DNA from: Tissierella sp. P1
GTDB lineage: Bacteria; Bacillota; Clostridia; Tissierellales; Tissierellaceae
Assembly (NCBI RefSeq): GCF_002266425.1
Contig: NZ_NPMN01000039.1
Span: forward strand, 1-33,083
Reading direction: 5' to 3'
Length of the DNA stretch: 33,083 bases
The position numbers and the translations under genes were made by a program. This document shows, piece after piece, positions 24,379 to 32,723 of the stretch. Under the pieces are notes generated by a model. It worked only from the letters and a program-made list of their open reading frames with translations. It had not been told where the DNA came from and did not search any database. Each line of letters begins with the position of its first letter. Within the stretch, counting starts at the first letter, position 1.

Positions 24379-26367
24379 GTGAAAAGTATAAAAACAAAAC
24401 TTATTATTTATTTTTCTGCATTGATTTTACTATCATCTATTGCATTAGGAGCAATTTCTATTATATATTCTAGTATAACCTTAACGGGAGAGGCAGAAAA
24501 AACTCTTATTGCCCTAACGGCAGAAGGGGCTAGGGTGACAGACAGTAGAATTGAGACTCAAATGCGAACATTAGAAGCTATAGCAAATATGGCAGATATA
24601 GGAAGTATGGATTGGACGTTACAAAGGCCTATTTTGGAAGAACAATTAAAAAGAACTAATTTTCTTGACTTTGGAGTAGTGAATCTAACAGGAAATATCT
24701 ATTATGCAGATGGTACAATTTCTAAGTTTGGAGATAGAGAATATATAGAGAAGGTCTTAAAAGGTGAGGATAATATATCAGATTTAACGATTAGTAGTGT
24801 GACAGGCAAGCCTGTTTTTATGTATGGGACTCCTATAGAAAAAGATGGCAAAATAGTTGGTGCTTTAATAGGCAGTAGAGATGGATATGCTTTGAGTGAT
24901 ATAATAGATGAAACTGGCTATGGTGAAAGTGGTTATGCATATATGATTAATGACATTGGAACCACAGTTGCTCATCCTGATAGAGATATGGTATTGAGAC
25001 AACAAAATATTATAGAAGAAGCAAAGAGTGATGAAAGTCTAGCATCAGCAGCGGAACTATTTAAAAAGATTTTAGTAGAAAAAAATGGCGTTTCAGATTA
25101 TTCACTTAATAATCAAGATTTATATGCTGCATATGCACCAATAGAAGGAACTAACTGGATATTAGTTATTACGGCAAATATAGATGAGGTATTGTCTGCT
25201 ATTCCACCAATGCGTAATAGCATCTTAATAGCAGCAGCAATTAGCTTAATCGTTAGTATGGCTATTACATATTTAGTAGGGAATTCAATTTCAAAACCTA
25301 TTATTCAAGTGGTAAGATATTCAGAAAATATAGCCAATCTTGATATTAGGGAAAGTGTTTCCCAAGATTTTCTTAATAAAAAAGATGAAATTGGAATATT
25401 AGCAAAATCATTTCAAAGTATAACTGATAATCTTAGAGATATTATTAAAGAGGTTAATTATTCTTCAGAGCAAGTAACTTCTACTTCGGAAGAACTGACA
25501 GCTACTACACAGCAATCGGCTGCTGCTGCAGAAGAAATAGCAAGAACAGCAGATGAGATATCAAAAGGTGCAGCTGAACAAGCGCAGAATACTGAGGGAG
25601 GATCTTCAAAGGCTGTTTTATTAGGGCAGATTATCGAAAAAGATATAGGGTATATGAAAAACTTGAACACTGTTTCAAATAAGATTACGGAAGTAGTTAA
25701 TGAAGGATTAAAAGAAATTCAAAACCTATATGAAATAACTGAAGAAAGTAACAGTGCAACGGGAGAAATCAACGAGGTTATATTAAAAACAAATGAGAGC
25801 TCTATTAAAATAGGACAGGCTAGTAATGTAATAGCATCAATAGCAGAACAAACTAACTTATTGGCTTTAAATGCAGCAATAGAAGCAGCAAGAGCTGGAG
25901 AATCAGGAAGAGGATTTGCAGTTGTAGCAGAAGAGATTAGAAAATTAGCAGAAGAATCCACAGAGTCTACAAAGTCTATTGACCAGATAGTTAATGAATT
26001 ACAGGATAATGCACAAAATGTTGTAAAGACAATGGAGAGAGTATCAGCCATATCTCATGAGCAAACAAAGAGTGTAATTAACAGTAAAGATAAATATATA
26101 TTAATCGCAGAAGCTATGGAGGAGGCAGAAAAAGCAGTTTTAAAATTAAATGATTCGGGGTTAGATATGGAAAGAATGAAAAATGAAATACTTCACACCC
26201 TTGAAAATCTATCAGCTATTGCACAAGAAAATTCAGCTGCAACAGAGGAAGTAACAGCATCTATAGAAGAACAAACGGCTTCAATAGAAGAAATTGCAAG
26301 TGCCAGTGAGGGATTAGCAAACTTAGCACAAGATTTACAATCAATTATTAAGAAGTTTAGAGTTTAA
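24379..26367 (+). CDS. Methyl-accepting chemotaxis protein (dCache-HAMP-MA)
   Basis: A 662-residue membrane chemoreceptor. The first helix (about 8-28) is followed by an extracellular dCache sensor domain (about 35-275) with [20 protein letters not shown] and [20 protein letters not shown]. The second helix is about 281-301, then HAMP (about 302-355) and the long signalling coiled coil. The hairpin tip [20 protein letters not shown] is the highly conserved contact for CheA and CheW. Start GTG 24379 follows GGAGGTG. No C-terminal CheR-docking pentapeptide is seen. dCache domains often bind amino acids or other small metabolites; the ligand is unknown. It implies that the cell is motile or has a chemosensory array, though no such genes are in the window. 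Confidence 0.92.
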   Translation: MKSIKTKLIIYFSALILLSSIALGAISIIYSSITLTGEAEKTLIALTAEGARVTDSRIETQMRTLEAIANMADIGSMDWTLQRPILEEQLKRTNFLDFGVVNLTGNIYYADGTISKFGDREYIEKVLKGEDNISDLTISSVTGKPVFMYGTPIEKDGKIVGALIGSRDGYALSDIIDETGYGESGYAYMINDIGTTVAHPDRDMVLRQQNIIEEAKSDESLASAAELFKKILVEKNGVSDYSLNNQDLYAAYAPIEGTNWILVITANIDEVLSAIPPMRNSILIAAAISLIVSMAITYLVGNSISKPIIQVVRYSENIANLDIRESVSQDFLNKKDEIGILAKSFQSITDNLRDIIKEVNYSSEQVTSTSEELTATTQQSAAAAEEIARTADEISKGAAEQAQNTEGGSSKAVLLGQIIEKDIGYMKNLNTVSNKITEVVNEGLKEIQNLYEITEESNSATGEINEVILKTNESSIKIGQASNVIASIAEQTNLLALNAAIEAARAGESGRGFAVVAEEIRKLAEESTESTKSIDQIVNELQDNAQNVVKTMERVSAISHEQTKSVINSKDKYILIAEAMEEAEKAVLKLNDSGLDMERMKNEILHTLENLSAIAQENSAATEEVTASIEEQTASIEEIASASEGLANLAQDLQSIIKKFRV

Positions 26368-26370
26368 GAT

Positions 26371-26416
26371 AAAAGCTCCTATGTTTAATTAAATGACTTA
26401 AACATAGGAGCTTTTG
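26371..26416 (+). terminator. Terminator after the chemoreceptor
   Basis: A perfect 18-bp stem, 26371-26388 with 26398-26415, with a 9-base loop, ends in CTTTTG. Confidence 0.8.
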
Positions 26417-26525
26417 TAACCAGTGAGAAAATAAATATAACTTTCTATAGATGGATTTCATAAAATGCTTTTTCAATATATGAATGTTTAAATGAAGGCT
26501 TTTTATATAAATCTATCTAATTATC

Positions 26526-26554
26526 TTGAATAATCTTTAACTTTAATGTAAAAT
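26526..26554 (+). promoter_or_regulatory. Sigma-A-type promoter of the MATE gene
   Basis: TTGAAT (26526-26531), a 17-base spacer and TAAAAT (26549-26554), 51 bases before the MATE start codon. Confidence 0.65.
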
Positions 26555-26605
26555 TACTTAGAGTTACTAAATAGAGTAACTATTAATCAACTAGGAGAGG
26601 CTAAT

Positions 26606-27958
26606 ATGAGTAAAAATATTAATTTAACAGAAGGTAATATTTCCAGTACCCTTACTAAACTAGCATTACCTATTATGGGTACATCTTTTATACAGATGAT
26701 GTATAATTTAACAGATATGATGTGGCTAGGGCGACTTAGTACTAAGGCTGTAGCTGGTGCAGGTACAGTGGGGTTTTTTATGTGGTTTGGGATGTCATTA
26801 GTGCTGATTTCTTCAATAGGAGTGAGTGTAGGAGTATCTCAGGCTTATGGAAGGGAAGATATGGAGGATGCTAGGGAATATATATCTAGTGGAATAAAGC
26901 TAGACATACTTATAGGTATCATATATTCATTATTATTACTAATCTTTAGACATCAGGTGATTGGATTTTTTAATTTGGGTGACGCAGAGACTATTCAATT
27001 AGCCACAGATTATTTAACAATTATAGCTTGTGGATTTATATTTCACTTTATTAACCCAATATATTCAGCAGTATTTAATGCATCAGGTAATAGTATTACA
27101 CCTTTTATTATAAATACTATGGGGTTAGTTACTAATATAGTTTTAGATCCTATTTTAATCTTTGGTATAGGACCTTTTCCTGAAATGGGGATAAAGGGAG
27201 CGGCATTAGCTACTGTACTTGCTCAAGTTGTAGTTACTTCAATATACATAGTAGTATCAAGAAAAAATAAAGAGTTATTTTCCCATTTGCATCTTTTTAA
27301 GTTACCAAAGAAAAACTATATTAAAAGAATACTTAAATTAGGTTTTCCTGCGTTTTTACAGTCAGGAGCTCATGCATCAATATCAATGGTTTTGACAAAA
27401 ATACTAGCAAAATGGGGTCCTACTCCAGTAGCAGTACAATCTGTAGGCTCTCAAATAGAGTCTATATCTTGGATGACAGCAGAAGGGTTTTCTACTGCAA
27501 TAGCAGCCTTCGTAGGACAAAATTATGGTGCTAGAAACTATGATAGGGTAAAAGAAGGATATTATAAGGGGCTTAGGATAGTTGGTACTATAGGAATTTT
27601 TGCAACTATATTACTTATATTTGCTGGGGAACCTATATTTAGAATATTTACACCAGGAGACGCTACTGCAATAGCTCAAGGAGCCATATATCTAAGAATT
27701 TTAGGATTTTCTCAATTTTTTATAACTATTGAAATAGCATCCACAGGAGCATTTAATGGAATTGGTAGAACTCAAATCCCAGCAATAACCGGAATTATAT
27801 TAAATTCACTAAGGATTCCAGGAGCTTTACTTTTATCCAGTACCATATTAGGAATGACTGGAGTATGGTGGAGTATGAGTATTAGCACTATATTTAAGGG
27901 AATTATTTTAACCTCTTTATTTATGTATGTAATAAAAAAGGGATTACATACTAAATAA
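26606..27958 (+). CDS. MATE-family efflux transporter
   Basis: A 450-residue membrane transporter with about 12 helices, which should export drugs or metabolites in exchange for Na+ or H+. The start of helix 1 reads LTKLALPIMGTSFIQMMYNL, the two repeats of the fold have LGRLSTKAVAGAG and FVGQNYGARNYDRVKEG, and FNGIGRTQIPAI marks the second half. It fits the NorM/DinF-like clostridial MATE group. Substrate unknown. Start ATG follows AGGAGAGG. It is monocistronic with its own promoter and ends in the structured terminator described separately. Confidence 0.92.
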   Translation: MSKNINLTEGNISSTLTKLALPIMGTSFIQMMYNLTDMMWLGRLSTKAVAGAGTVGFFMWFGMSLVLISSIGVSVGVSQAYGREDMEDAREYISSGIKLDILIGIIYSLLLLIFRHQVIGFFNLGDAETIQLATDYLTIIACGFIFHFINPIYSAVFNASGNSITPFIINTMGLVTNIVLDPILIFGIGPFPEMGIKGAALATVLAQVVVTSIYIVVSRKNKELFSHLHLFKLPKKNYIKRILKLGFPAFLQSGAHASISMVLTKILAKWGPTPVAVQSVGSQIESISWMTAEGFSTAIAAFVGQNYGARNYDRVKEGYYKGLRIVGTIGIFATILLIFAGEPIFRIFTPGDATAIAQGAIYLRILGFSQFFITIEIASTGAFNGIGRTQIPAITGIILNSLRIPGALLLSSTILGMTGVWWSMSISTIFKGIILTSLFMYVIKKGLHTK

Positions 27959-28031
27959 GTAACAAAAATGGTGCAGCCCTAATCCTAAGCCTATTGATGG
28001 GCTAGGACGGCCACCAAGTTTGTTACTTATT
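27954..28031. repeat. Terminator hairpin with a structured insert (element A)
   Basis: A perfect 13-bp stem (27954-27966 with 28019-28031) encloses a 52-base insert instead of a short loop. Read on the minus strand the insert starts GGTGGCCGTCCTAGCC (28015 down to 28000) and continues with AATAGG (27995 down to 27990). It can fold as GGTG/CACC, then TCCT/AGGA, then AGCC/GGCT. It is related to element B at 32648-32720 while the outer stems differ. It lies between the convergent MATE and DUF1667 genes and probably ends transcription both ways. Confidence 0.7.
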
Positions 28032-28035
28032 ATGA

Positions 28036-28394
28036 TCAGTTTACTCTTCGAGCTGCAACTACGTCAACACCAGTACCCAATATATTTTTTATAATGATCT
28101 CTCCCTTTTCTATAGGGCAGATACTTCAGTTACCTTGATAATTTCCATGCATTCATCAACCAAATTTTCGGGAATAACTCCATTAGTTTTAACGGGAAGT
28201 CTGCCCATAGGACCATTATTAAGTAACACTCTAGATGTAAGAATTCTTGAAGGTTCTAAGAGTTCATTAATACCATATTCTTTACCTCTATTACATCTAT
28301 TACCTTCAACTGAAAATTGAGAATCATCATTTTTGGTTATTCTAAGGTCACAGCCCACAGGGCAAACCTTACATTTTTTTTCAACTATGTTCAT
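28036..28394 (-). pseudogene. DUF1667-domain protein, frameshifted
   Basis: Corrected by one base, this is a 119-residue DUF1667 protein, the usual length of the family. Cys residues in CKVCPVGCDL and in GNRCNRGKEYG suggest a metal or Fe-S site, and LPVKTNGVIPENLVDECMEI is family-typical. DUF1667 proteins are often found with anaerobic glycerol-3-phosphate dehydrogenase genes; none is here. As written the frame ends at 28110. The next frame resumes PIEKGEIIIKNILGTGVDVV and ends at 28036. One base is missing from the run at 28115-28117 (GGG on the plus strand). Start ATG 28394 is preferred to the earlier ATGs, because it follows GGAGGTC and begins MNIVEKKCKVC. Confidence 0.82.
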
Positions 28395-28477
28395 AATAGG
28401 ACCTCCATGATAAATTAACATAATCATTATAACATATTATGGTGGATGTAGTATATTTAATAAAAGGAGATGATTTA

Positions 28478-28987
28478 ATGGATGTTTTGCAGGCTATAAT
28501 GACTAGAAGAAGTATACGAAAATTTACAGGAGAAGTAATTACAGAAGAACAATTAGATACATTGCTTAGAGCGGGATTTCAAGCACCTTCTGCTCATAAT
28601 ATTCAACCTTGGCATTTTGTAGTAGTTAGAAATAAGGAATTACTTGAAAAAATATCAGATTTTCACAAGTATGCAAAGATGCTACCTAGTGCTGGATGTG
28701 GAATAATAGTTTGTGGTGATGAAGAAAAACAGTCAAATAGAGGGTTTTTGGTAGAGGATTGTTCTGCCGCCATACAAAACATGCTTTTAGCCGCTCACGG
28801 CATAGGATTAGGTGCAGTATGGTGTGGCCTATATGATTCTGGAAATCTAGTTGAGGTTATGAAGGATGTACTAGAGTTACCTAATAATATTATACCTATA
28901 GGTATGGTAGTAGTAGGGAATAAAGAGAAAGATATGGAACAAACAAATAGATATGATGATAATAAAATACACTATGATAAATGGTAG
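28478..28987 (+). CDS. Nitroreductase-family protein
   Basis: A 169-residue FMN-dependent oxidoreductase. TRRSIRKFTGE contacts the FMN phosphate near the start, APSAHNIQPWHFVV follows, and GIGLGAVWCGLYD is the late flavin-binding motif. The length is typical of minimal clostridial nitroreductases. It should reduce nitro compounds, quinones or a native cofactor with NAD(P)H; the substrate is unknown. The frame is open from 28439, but ATG 28478 is the start, as it follows AAAGGAGA by 7 bases and begins MDVLQAIMTRRS. It is divergent from the DUF1667 gene, with 83 bases between the two starts. Confidence 0.92.
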   Translation: MDVLQAIMTRRSIRKFTGEVITEEQLDTLLRAGFQAPSAHNIQPWHFVVVRNKELLEKISDFHKYAKMLPSAGCGIIVCGDEEKQSNRGFLVEDCSAAIQNMLLAAHGIGLGAVWCGLYDSGNLVEVMKDVLELPNNIIPIGMVVVGNKEKDMEQTNRYDDNKIHYDKW

Positions 28988-29067
28988 ATAAAAAATGAGT
29001 ATATGTATATAATAGAGCATAAGTATAATTAATATACCTAGATAATATTATTATAAGGGGTTTTGTT

Positions 29068-29763
29068 ATGATATCTAGAACCGAAATAGTTACAAGGCTG
29101 TTGCTGTCTGCTATAATAGGTGGATTTATAGGCACTGAAAGAGAGGTTAACAATAGGCCAGCAGGATTAAGAACACATATACTAGTTACATTAGGATCCA
29201 CCTTAGTTATGCTTGTTTCCATTGATGGATTTCAATCTGCAGATCCTTCTAGATTAGCAGCACAGGTTGTTAGTGGAATAGGTTTCCTTGGGGCGGGAAC
29301 TATTATGAGAACAGGTAATAATATCAGTGGACTTACTACTGCTGCCAGTTTATGGGTATGCGCTGGAATTGGCTTAGCGGTTGGAGCAGGATATTATCTA
29401 GGAGCTATAGTTACTACTGCCATAGTCCTTGCTACTTTAATGAGTTTAGGTATATTTGAAAAAAGGATATTAAGGAAAAAATATCAGGCTATTGAAGTAA
29501 TAGCCACAAATAGACCAGGGATTATAGGGCAAATAGGAGTTTTATTCGGAAAACACTATGTTTCTATTAAAGATATAACCATTTTAAATAATGACAATGA
29601 ATATGACGAAGATAGCGGGATTATGGAAATTCGATTTCTAATCAAGACACCTAATAATTTTAATATAAATAACTTATATAAAGAAATCTATCAGATTCAT
29701 GGTATTATTAGCGTTAGCTTTGAAGGTAATATTATACCGCATAATAAAGATATAGATTTTTAA
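29068..29763 (+). CDS. MgtC/SapB-family membrane protein
   Basis: A 231-residue membrane protein. The N-terminal half has about five helices and the MgtC signature: LLSAIIGGFIGTERE, RPAGLRTHILVTLGS and GIGFLGAGTIMRTGN. The C-terminal part (about 145-228) is a cytoplasmic ACT-like domain starting IEVIATNRPGIIGQIGVLFG. MgtC in pathogens supports growth in low Mg2+ and in macrophages by inhibiting F-type ATPase. In a free-living clostridium the role is probably magnesium or membrane homeostasis. Start ATG follows AAGGGG. Confidence 0.92.
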   Translation: MISRTEIVTRLLLSAIIGGFIGTEREVNNRPAGLRTHILVTLGSTLVMLVSIDGFQSADPSRLAAQVVSGIGFLGAGTIMRTGNNISGLTTAASLWVCAGIGLAVGAGYYLGAIVTTAIVLATLMSLGIFEKRILRKKYQAIEVIATNRPGIIGQIGVLFGKHYVSIKDITILNNDNEYDEDSGIMEIRFLIKTPNNFNINNLYKEIYQIHGIISVSFEGNIIPHNKDIDF

Positions 29764-29832
29764 TTAATATAGTTATTGTATAATATAAGATAATGTCGTA
29801 TAGAAAGTATTAGAGAACTAGGAGTTGCAAAA

Positions 29833-30567
29833 ATGTATAAAAAAACTATTAAAATTTTAATATTATTACTAGCTACATCCTTGATTTTATTTACAGGAGG
29901 ATGCAAAAAAGAAAAGATAGTAGAAAAAGAAGAAATAGAAAAAAATGAAGGAGGAAATGATATGACATTAGAGCAGCTAGAGCAACCACAAGAAGGAGAA
30001 GAAATTGCAGTTATTACTACAAATTATGGAGAAATAAAAATAAGACTTTTTCCAGAAATAGCACCAAAAGCAGTGGAAAATTTTAAGACTCATGCTAGAG
30101 ATGGATATTATAATGGTGTTACTTTCCATAGAGTAATGAATGAATTTATGATTCAAGGGGGAGATCCAGATGGTACTGGTAGGGGTGGTCAAAGTATCTG
30201 GGGTAAACCTTTTGAAGATGAGTTTAATGTAAATTATAGAAACTTTAGAGGAGCATTATCCATGGCTAATGCTGGGCCTAATACTAATGGGAGTCAATTT
30301 TTCATAGTACAAAAAACAGAAACTGAGGAAAACATAATCAAGCAAATGAAAGAAGCAGGTGAACAAAGAGGATATCCAGATGCAGTAATAAATGCTTATG
30401 CTGAACTAGGAGGTACCTATTGGCTAGATGGTGCACATACAGTATTTGGTCAAGTATTTGAAGGAATGGATATTGTAGATAAAATAGCTTCTGTAGATGT
30501 TGATGCAAACGATAAACCAGTTGAGCCAGTTGTTATGGAGAAGGTGGAAATATTAGAATATAAATAA
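29833..30567 (+). CDS. Cyclophilin-type peptidyl-prolyl isomerase lipoprotein
   Basis: A 244-residue PPIase that speeds cis-trans isomerisation at proline. The leader has a hydrophobic helix and the lipobox FTGGC, then a charged Lys/Glu linker (30-42). The cyclophilin domain (about 55-243) has [17 protein letters not shown] with the catalytic Arg, [19 protein letters not shown], and [17 protein letters not shown]. The full protein should be anchored outside the membrane and help fold exported proteins. An internal start, ATG 29962 (Met44), has the ribosome binding site AAGGAGG at 29948-29954, 7 bases away, and would give an unlipidated cytoplasmic form of 201 residues. Confidence 0.92.
   Translation: MYKKTIKILILLLATSLILFTGGCKKEKIVEKEEIEKNEGGNDMTLEQLEQPQEGEEIAVITTNYGEIKIRLFPEIAPKAVENFKTHARDGYYNGVTFHRVMNEFMIQGGDPDGTGRGGQSIWGKPFEDEFNVNYRNFRGALSMANAGPNTNGSQFFIVQKTETEENIIKQMKEAGEQRGYPDAVINAYAELGGTYWLDGAHTVFGQVFEGMDIVDKIASVDVDANDKPVEPVVMEKVEILEYK
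29948..29964 (+). promoter_or_regulatory. Internal ribosome binding site and ATG within the cyclophilin gene
   Basis: AAGGAGG (29948-29954) is followed after 7 bases by an in-frame ATG (29962). The GlyGly codons of the linker make the Shine-Dalgarno sequence. Initiation here would skip the signal peptide and lipobox and leave the whole cyclophilin domain. Confidence 0.6.
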
Positions 30568-30590
30568 TCAGCAATAGGGGGGAGGATAGC

Positions 30591-31352
30591 ATGAAAGAAA
30601 AGGTTGGAAATATTATAAAAGAATTTGTTTTCAGCTATCAAAACAATGAGGATATATCTACAAAGTGGAAAGAACCATTAATTGCTTATGCTGATGCAGA
30701 TGATATTATGTTTAGTAAATTAAAAGAAGCAGTAAGCGAAACTCATTTATTACCTCATGATTTGCTTGATGATGCAGAAACAGTAATTGCTTATTTTCTT
30801 CCCTTTGAAGAATATATACCAAATAGCAATATCGAAAATAGGCACAGCTCTAAGGAATGGGCAACTGCCTACATAGAAACAAATAAAATTATTGCGGAAA
30901 TAAATAAACATCTAAAAGAGAAACTACAAGAGTCAGGATATAGCCTTGAAGTTGTACCTGCAACACATAATTTTGATACAGAAAAACTAATGAGTGATTG
31001 GTCCCATAGGCATGTAGCATATATAGCTGGACTTGGAAAGTTTGGATTAAATAATATGTTGATTACTGAAAAAGGTTGTTGCGGTAGAATAGGCACTGTG
31101 GTTACAAATATAAAAATACAGCCGACTACGAGACAAGATAAGGAAAATTGCCTATATAAGCATAATGGCAGCTGCAAGAAATGTGTAGACAGGTGTGTAA
31201 ATAATGCATTGAAACTAGATGAATTCAATAGACATTTATGTTATGAGATGTGTTTAACAAATGGAGAAACCTATAAAGATATGGGATTGGCAGATGTTTG
31301 TGGCAAATGTTTGGTTAAATTGCCTTGTTCTTTTAGAAATCCAGTTAAGTAG
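30591..31352 (+). CDS. 4Fe-4S protein related to epoxyqueuosine reductase
   Basis: A 253-residue cytosolic Fe-S protein of the QueG-like family. The N-terminal part lacks the cobalamin-binding region expected for full QueG. GLGKFGLNNMLITEKGCCGR leads into two Cys clusters: Cys187, Cys195, Cys198 and Cys202 (CLYKHNGSCKKCVDRC), and Cys217, Cys221, Cys237, Cys240 and Cys246. This can hold two 4Fe-4S clusters. True QueG is about 350-390 residues, so it is better called a QueG-like Fe-S protein than an assigned epoxyqueuosine reductase. The start follows GGGGGGAGGA. It is 23 bases downstream of the cyclophilin gene and probably in the same transcript. Confidence 0.82.
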   Translation: MKEKVGNIIKEFVFSYQNNEDISTKWKEPLIAYADADDIMFSKLKEAVSETHLLPHDLLDDAETVIAYFLPFEEYIPNSNIENRHSSKEWATAYIETNKIIAEINKHLKEKLQESGYSLEVVPATHNFDTEKLMSDWSHRHVAYIAGLGKFGLNNMLITEKGCCGRIGTVVTNIKIQPTTRQDKENCLYKHNGSCKKCVDRCVNNALKLDEFNRHLCYEMCLTNGETYKDMGLADVCGKCLVKLPCSFRNPVK

Positions 31353-31377
31353 TTGTTGACAGAGTTATATGAACTAA

Positions 31378-31416
31378 AAACAAAGCCTATGGGTGAAATT
31401 CCATAGGTTTTGTTGT
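31378..31416 (+). terminator. Terminator after the Fe-S protein
   Basis: ACAAAGCCTATGG (31380-31392) pairs with CCATAGGTTTTGT (31401-31413), with one G-U pair, and is followed by TG. It ends the cyclophilin/Fe-S transcript. Confidence 0.7.
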
Positions 31417-31424
31417 AATATAGA

Positions 31425-31514
31425 TCGTTTTGCCAGTTCAAATTTACAAATAGAAAAACTCCAGAAGAATATGTTAATAAGATATCATCAATAGTACGCA
31501 ACAAATTAAAATAG
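31425..31514 (+). pseudogene. C-terminal remnant resembling an AraC-family regulator
   Basis: The frame from 31425 to the TAG at 31512-31514 reads SFCQFKFTNRKTPEEYVNKI and a short basic tail. It resembles the end of the AraC/XylS DNA-binding domain (F-x-x-x-FKxxTGxTPxEYR), but a residue seems missing and an in-frame stop lies just upstream (31416). No start or other helix-turn-helix is left. The match is short and degenerate. Confidence 0.4.
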
Positions 31515-31754
31515 GAAGTAAATATTAATAAGGTTTTATTACAAGGGTTAGAACAAAGATTTTAAACCGTAACCTCTATCAGAGTATCAATAAAATATCA
31601 AGTAATGAGATAATTTTGGGTATATATTAAAAAGCTTATGTTTAGAGAATGTTCTCAACTTATTTTCTTATAAGATAGCTTTTTGCTAAAAAATAATTGA
31701 CATGAATAATAAAGATGTGGATTTTCATATAAAGCATATATATGGGGGAGATAT
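31515..31754. other. Gap before the YARHG lipoprotein gene
   Basis: With the terminator and remnant upstream, this makes a 402-base stretch without an intact gene. It holds a TTGACA at 31697-31702, but no -10 at the right distance. A possible hairpin pairs AAAAAGCTTAT (31629-31639) with ATAAGATAGCTTTTT (31670-31684), and a small GAGAA/TTCTC dyad lies at 31645-31656 inside it. These could be a weak terminator or leader structure. I see no other feature. Confidence 0.4.
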
Positions 31755-32615
31755 ATGAGAAACTATAAAATTATAAGAGGTTTATTATTAACTTCAATAT
31801 GTATAACATTATTGACAGCATGTGAAAAGGAATCAGAAAGTATTTCTCAAATGGAAGAGTCTGAGGTTTATAAAAGTACCTATATAACGCAAGAAAATGA
31901 TAATAAGAATCAAATTGTGAATCAGAAAGTATATGAAAGTTTTAAGGGGACATGGAGTGAGGAAGGTAAACAGAAAGAAGAAATTTTACATAATGGAGGT
32001 AGTTATTTAGAAGTATATGAAATAAATAATAATTTTCTCAAGGGCTCTTATATATCTGTTCAGGAACAATCCCTAAGAATTGCTGAAGTTGATATTGCTG
32101 CGGAAATCAATGATTATTACATTTCTGAGAGCTTTTCTGATGATGGATTTGGAAATAGAGGAATCATGCAAATAAGAATGGCAACTGAAGAGGTAAGAGT
32201 TGAAATATTATTTGAACATAAAGAAGAAAGTAATTGGTCGATTCAGGATTCAGATTTAGTGCCTATGAATGAAATAAGAAAATATGACGAAGAGGAGCTT
32301 GTTTTGTATACGAGTGCAATTAATGATTATAGAGAAAAAATGGGGAAATTTGATGTAGACTATGATAATTTTATTTTTGATACGGATGAAAGAGTATATT
32401 CTATGGAGGAAATAGAAGAATTAACAGAGATACAGCGTTCTATTTTTCGAAATGAGATTTATGCAAGGCATGGATATGTATTTGAATTAGAAGTACTTAA
32501 TCAGTTATTCAAAAAATATAGTTGGTATGTGCCAATGAAGTCACAAAAATTTTTTGATACAAATGATTTTTCAGAGTATGAGCAAGAGAACCTAAATAAT
32601 ATTGTGCAATATTAA
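31755..32615 (+). CDS. Lipoprotein with C-terminal YARHG domain
   Basis: A 286-residue exported lipoprotein. The signal peptide ends in the lipobox LLTAC (Cys23), followed by an acidic Ser/Glu linker. The middle (about 60-175) is beta-rich with no known family that I can name. The C-terminal 75 residues hold a YARHG domain: IFRNEIYARHGYVFE, then KKYSWYVPMK and FSEYEQENLNNI. YARHG occurs in extracellular bacterial proteins and is thought to bind cell-envelope ligands; its role is not known. Start ATG follows GGGGGAG. Its terminator is the structured hairpin at 32648-32720. Confidence 0.87.
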   Translation: MRNYKIIRGLLLTSICITLLTACEKESESISQMEESEVYKSTYITQENDNKNQIVNQKVYESFKGTWSEEGKQKEEILHNGGSYLEVYEINNNFLKGSYISVQEQSLRIAEVDIAAEINDYYISESFSDDGFGNRGIMQIRMATEEVRVEILFEHKEESNWSIQDSDLVPMNEIRKYDEEELVLYTSAINDYREKMGKFDVDYDNFIFDTDERVYSMEEIEELTEIQRSIFRNEIYARHGYVFELEVLNQLFKKYSWYVPMKSQKFFDTNDFSEYEQENLNNIVQY

Positions 32616-32647
32616 TATATATTGTTTTGATATAAGAATAATTGTGA

Positions 32648-32720
32648 AAAAACAACTATAAAAAACGGTGGTCATCTCAGCCAATAGGACTAGGGATACA
32701 CGTTTTTTATAGTTGTTTTT
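32648..32720. repeat. Terminator hairpin with a structured insert (element B)
   Basis: A perfect 20-bp stem (32648-32667 with 32701-32720), T-rich on both strands, encloses a 33-base insert. GGTGG starts at 32667 and the strand reads GGTGGTCATCTCAGCC, then AATAGG (32683-32688), and an ACTAGGGATAC tail. It can fold as ATCTC/GGGAT and AGCC/GGact. The core is related to element A but in the opposite orientation, and the outer stems are unrelated. It lies between the convergent YARHG lipoprotein and ABC permease genes. Confidence 0.75.
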
Positions 32721-32723
32721 ATT

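Noticed and set aside
25458..26051. Long open frames on the minus strand within the chemoreceptor gene
   Set aside because: They are antisense shadows of the Ala/Glu-rich signalling coiled coil, with no ribosome binding sites or family features.
27954..28031. A guanidine-IV (mepA) riboswitch, since it adjoins a MATE gene
   Set aside because: It lies after the MATE stop and not before any start codon on either strand; the related copy B has no MATE neighbour.
30869..31228. 119-codon minus-strand frame inside the Fe-S protein gene
   Set aside because: Its cysteines and hydrophobic residues come from the complement of a clearly functional plus-strand frame.
31697..31733. TTGACA and TATAAA as a promoter for the YARHG lipoprotein
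   Set aside because: The two boxes are 25 bases apart; I cannot place a -10 at 16-18 bases.
32648..32720. A T-box element, because of the GGTGG core
   Set aside because: There is no GGTGGNACCGCG antiterminator bulge, no stem I, and no downstream tRNA-synthetase or amino-acid gene.
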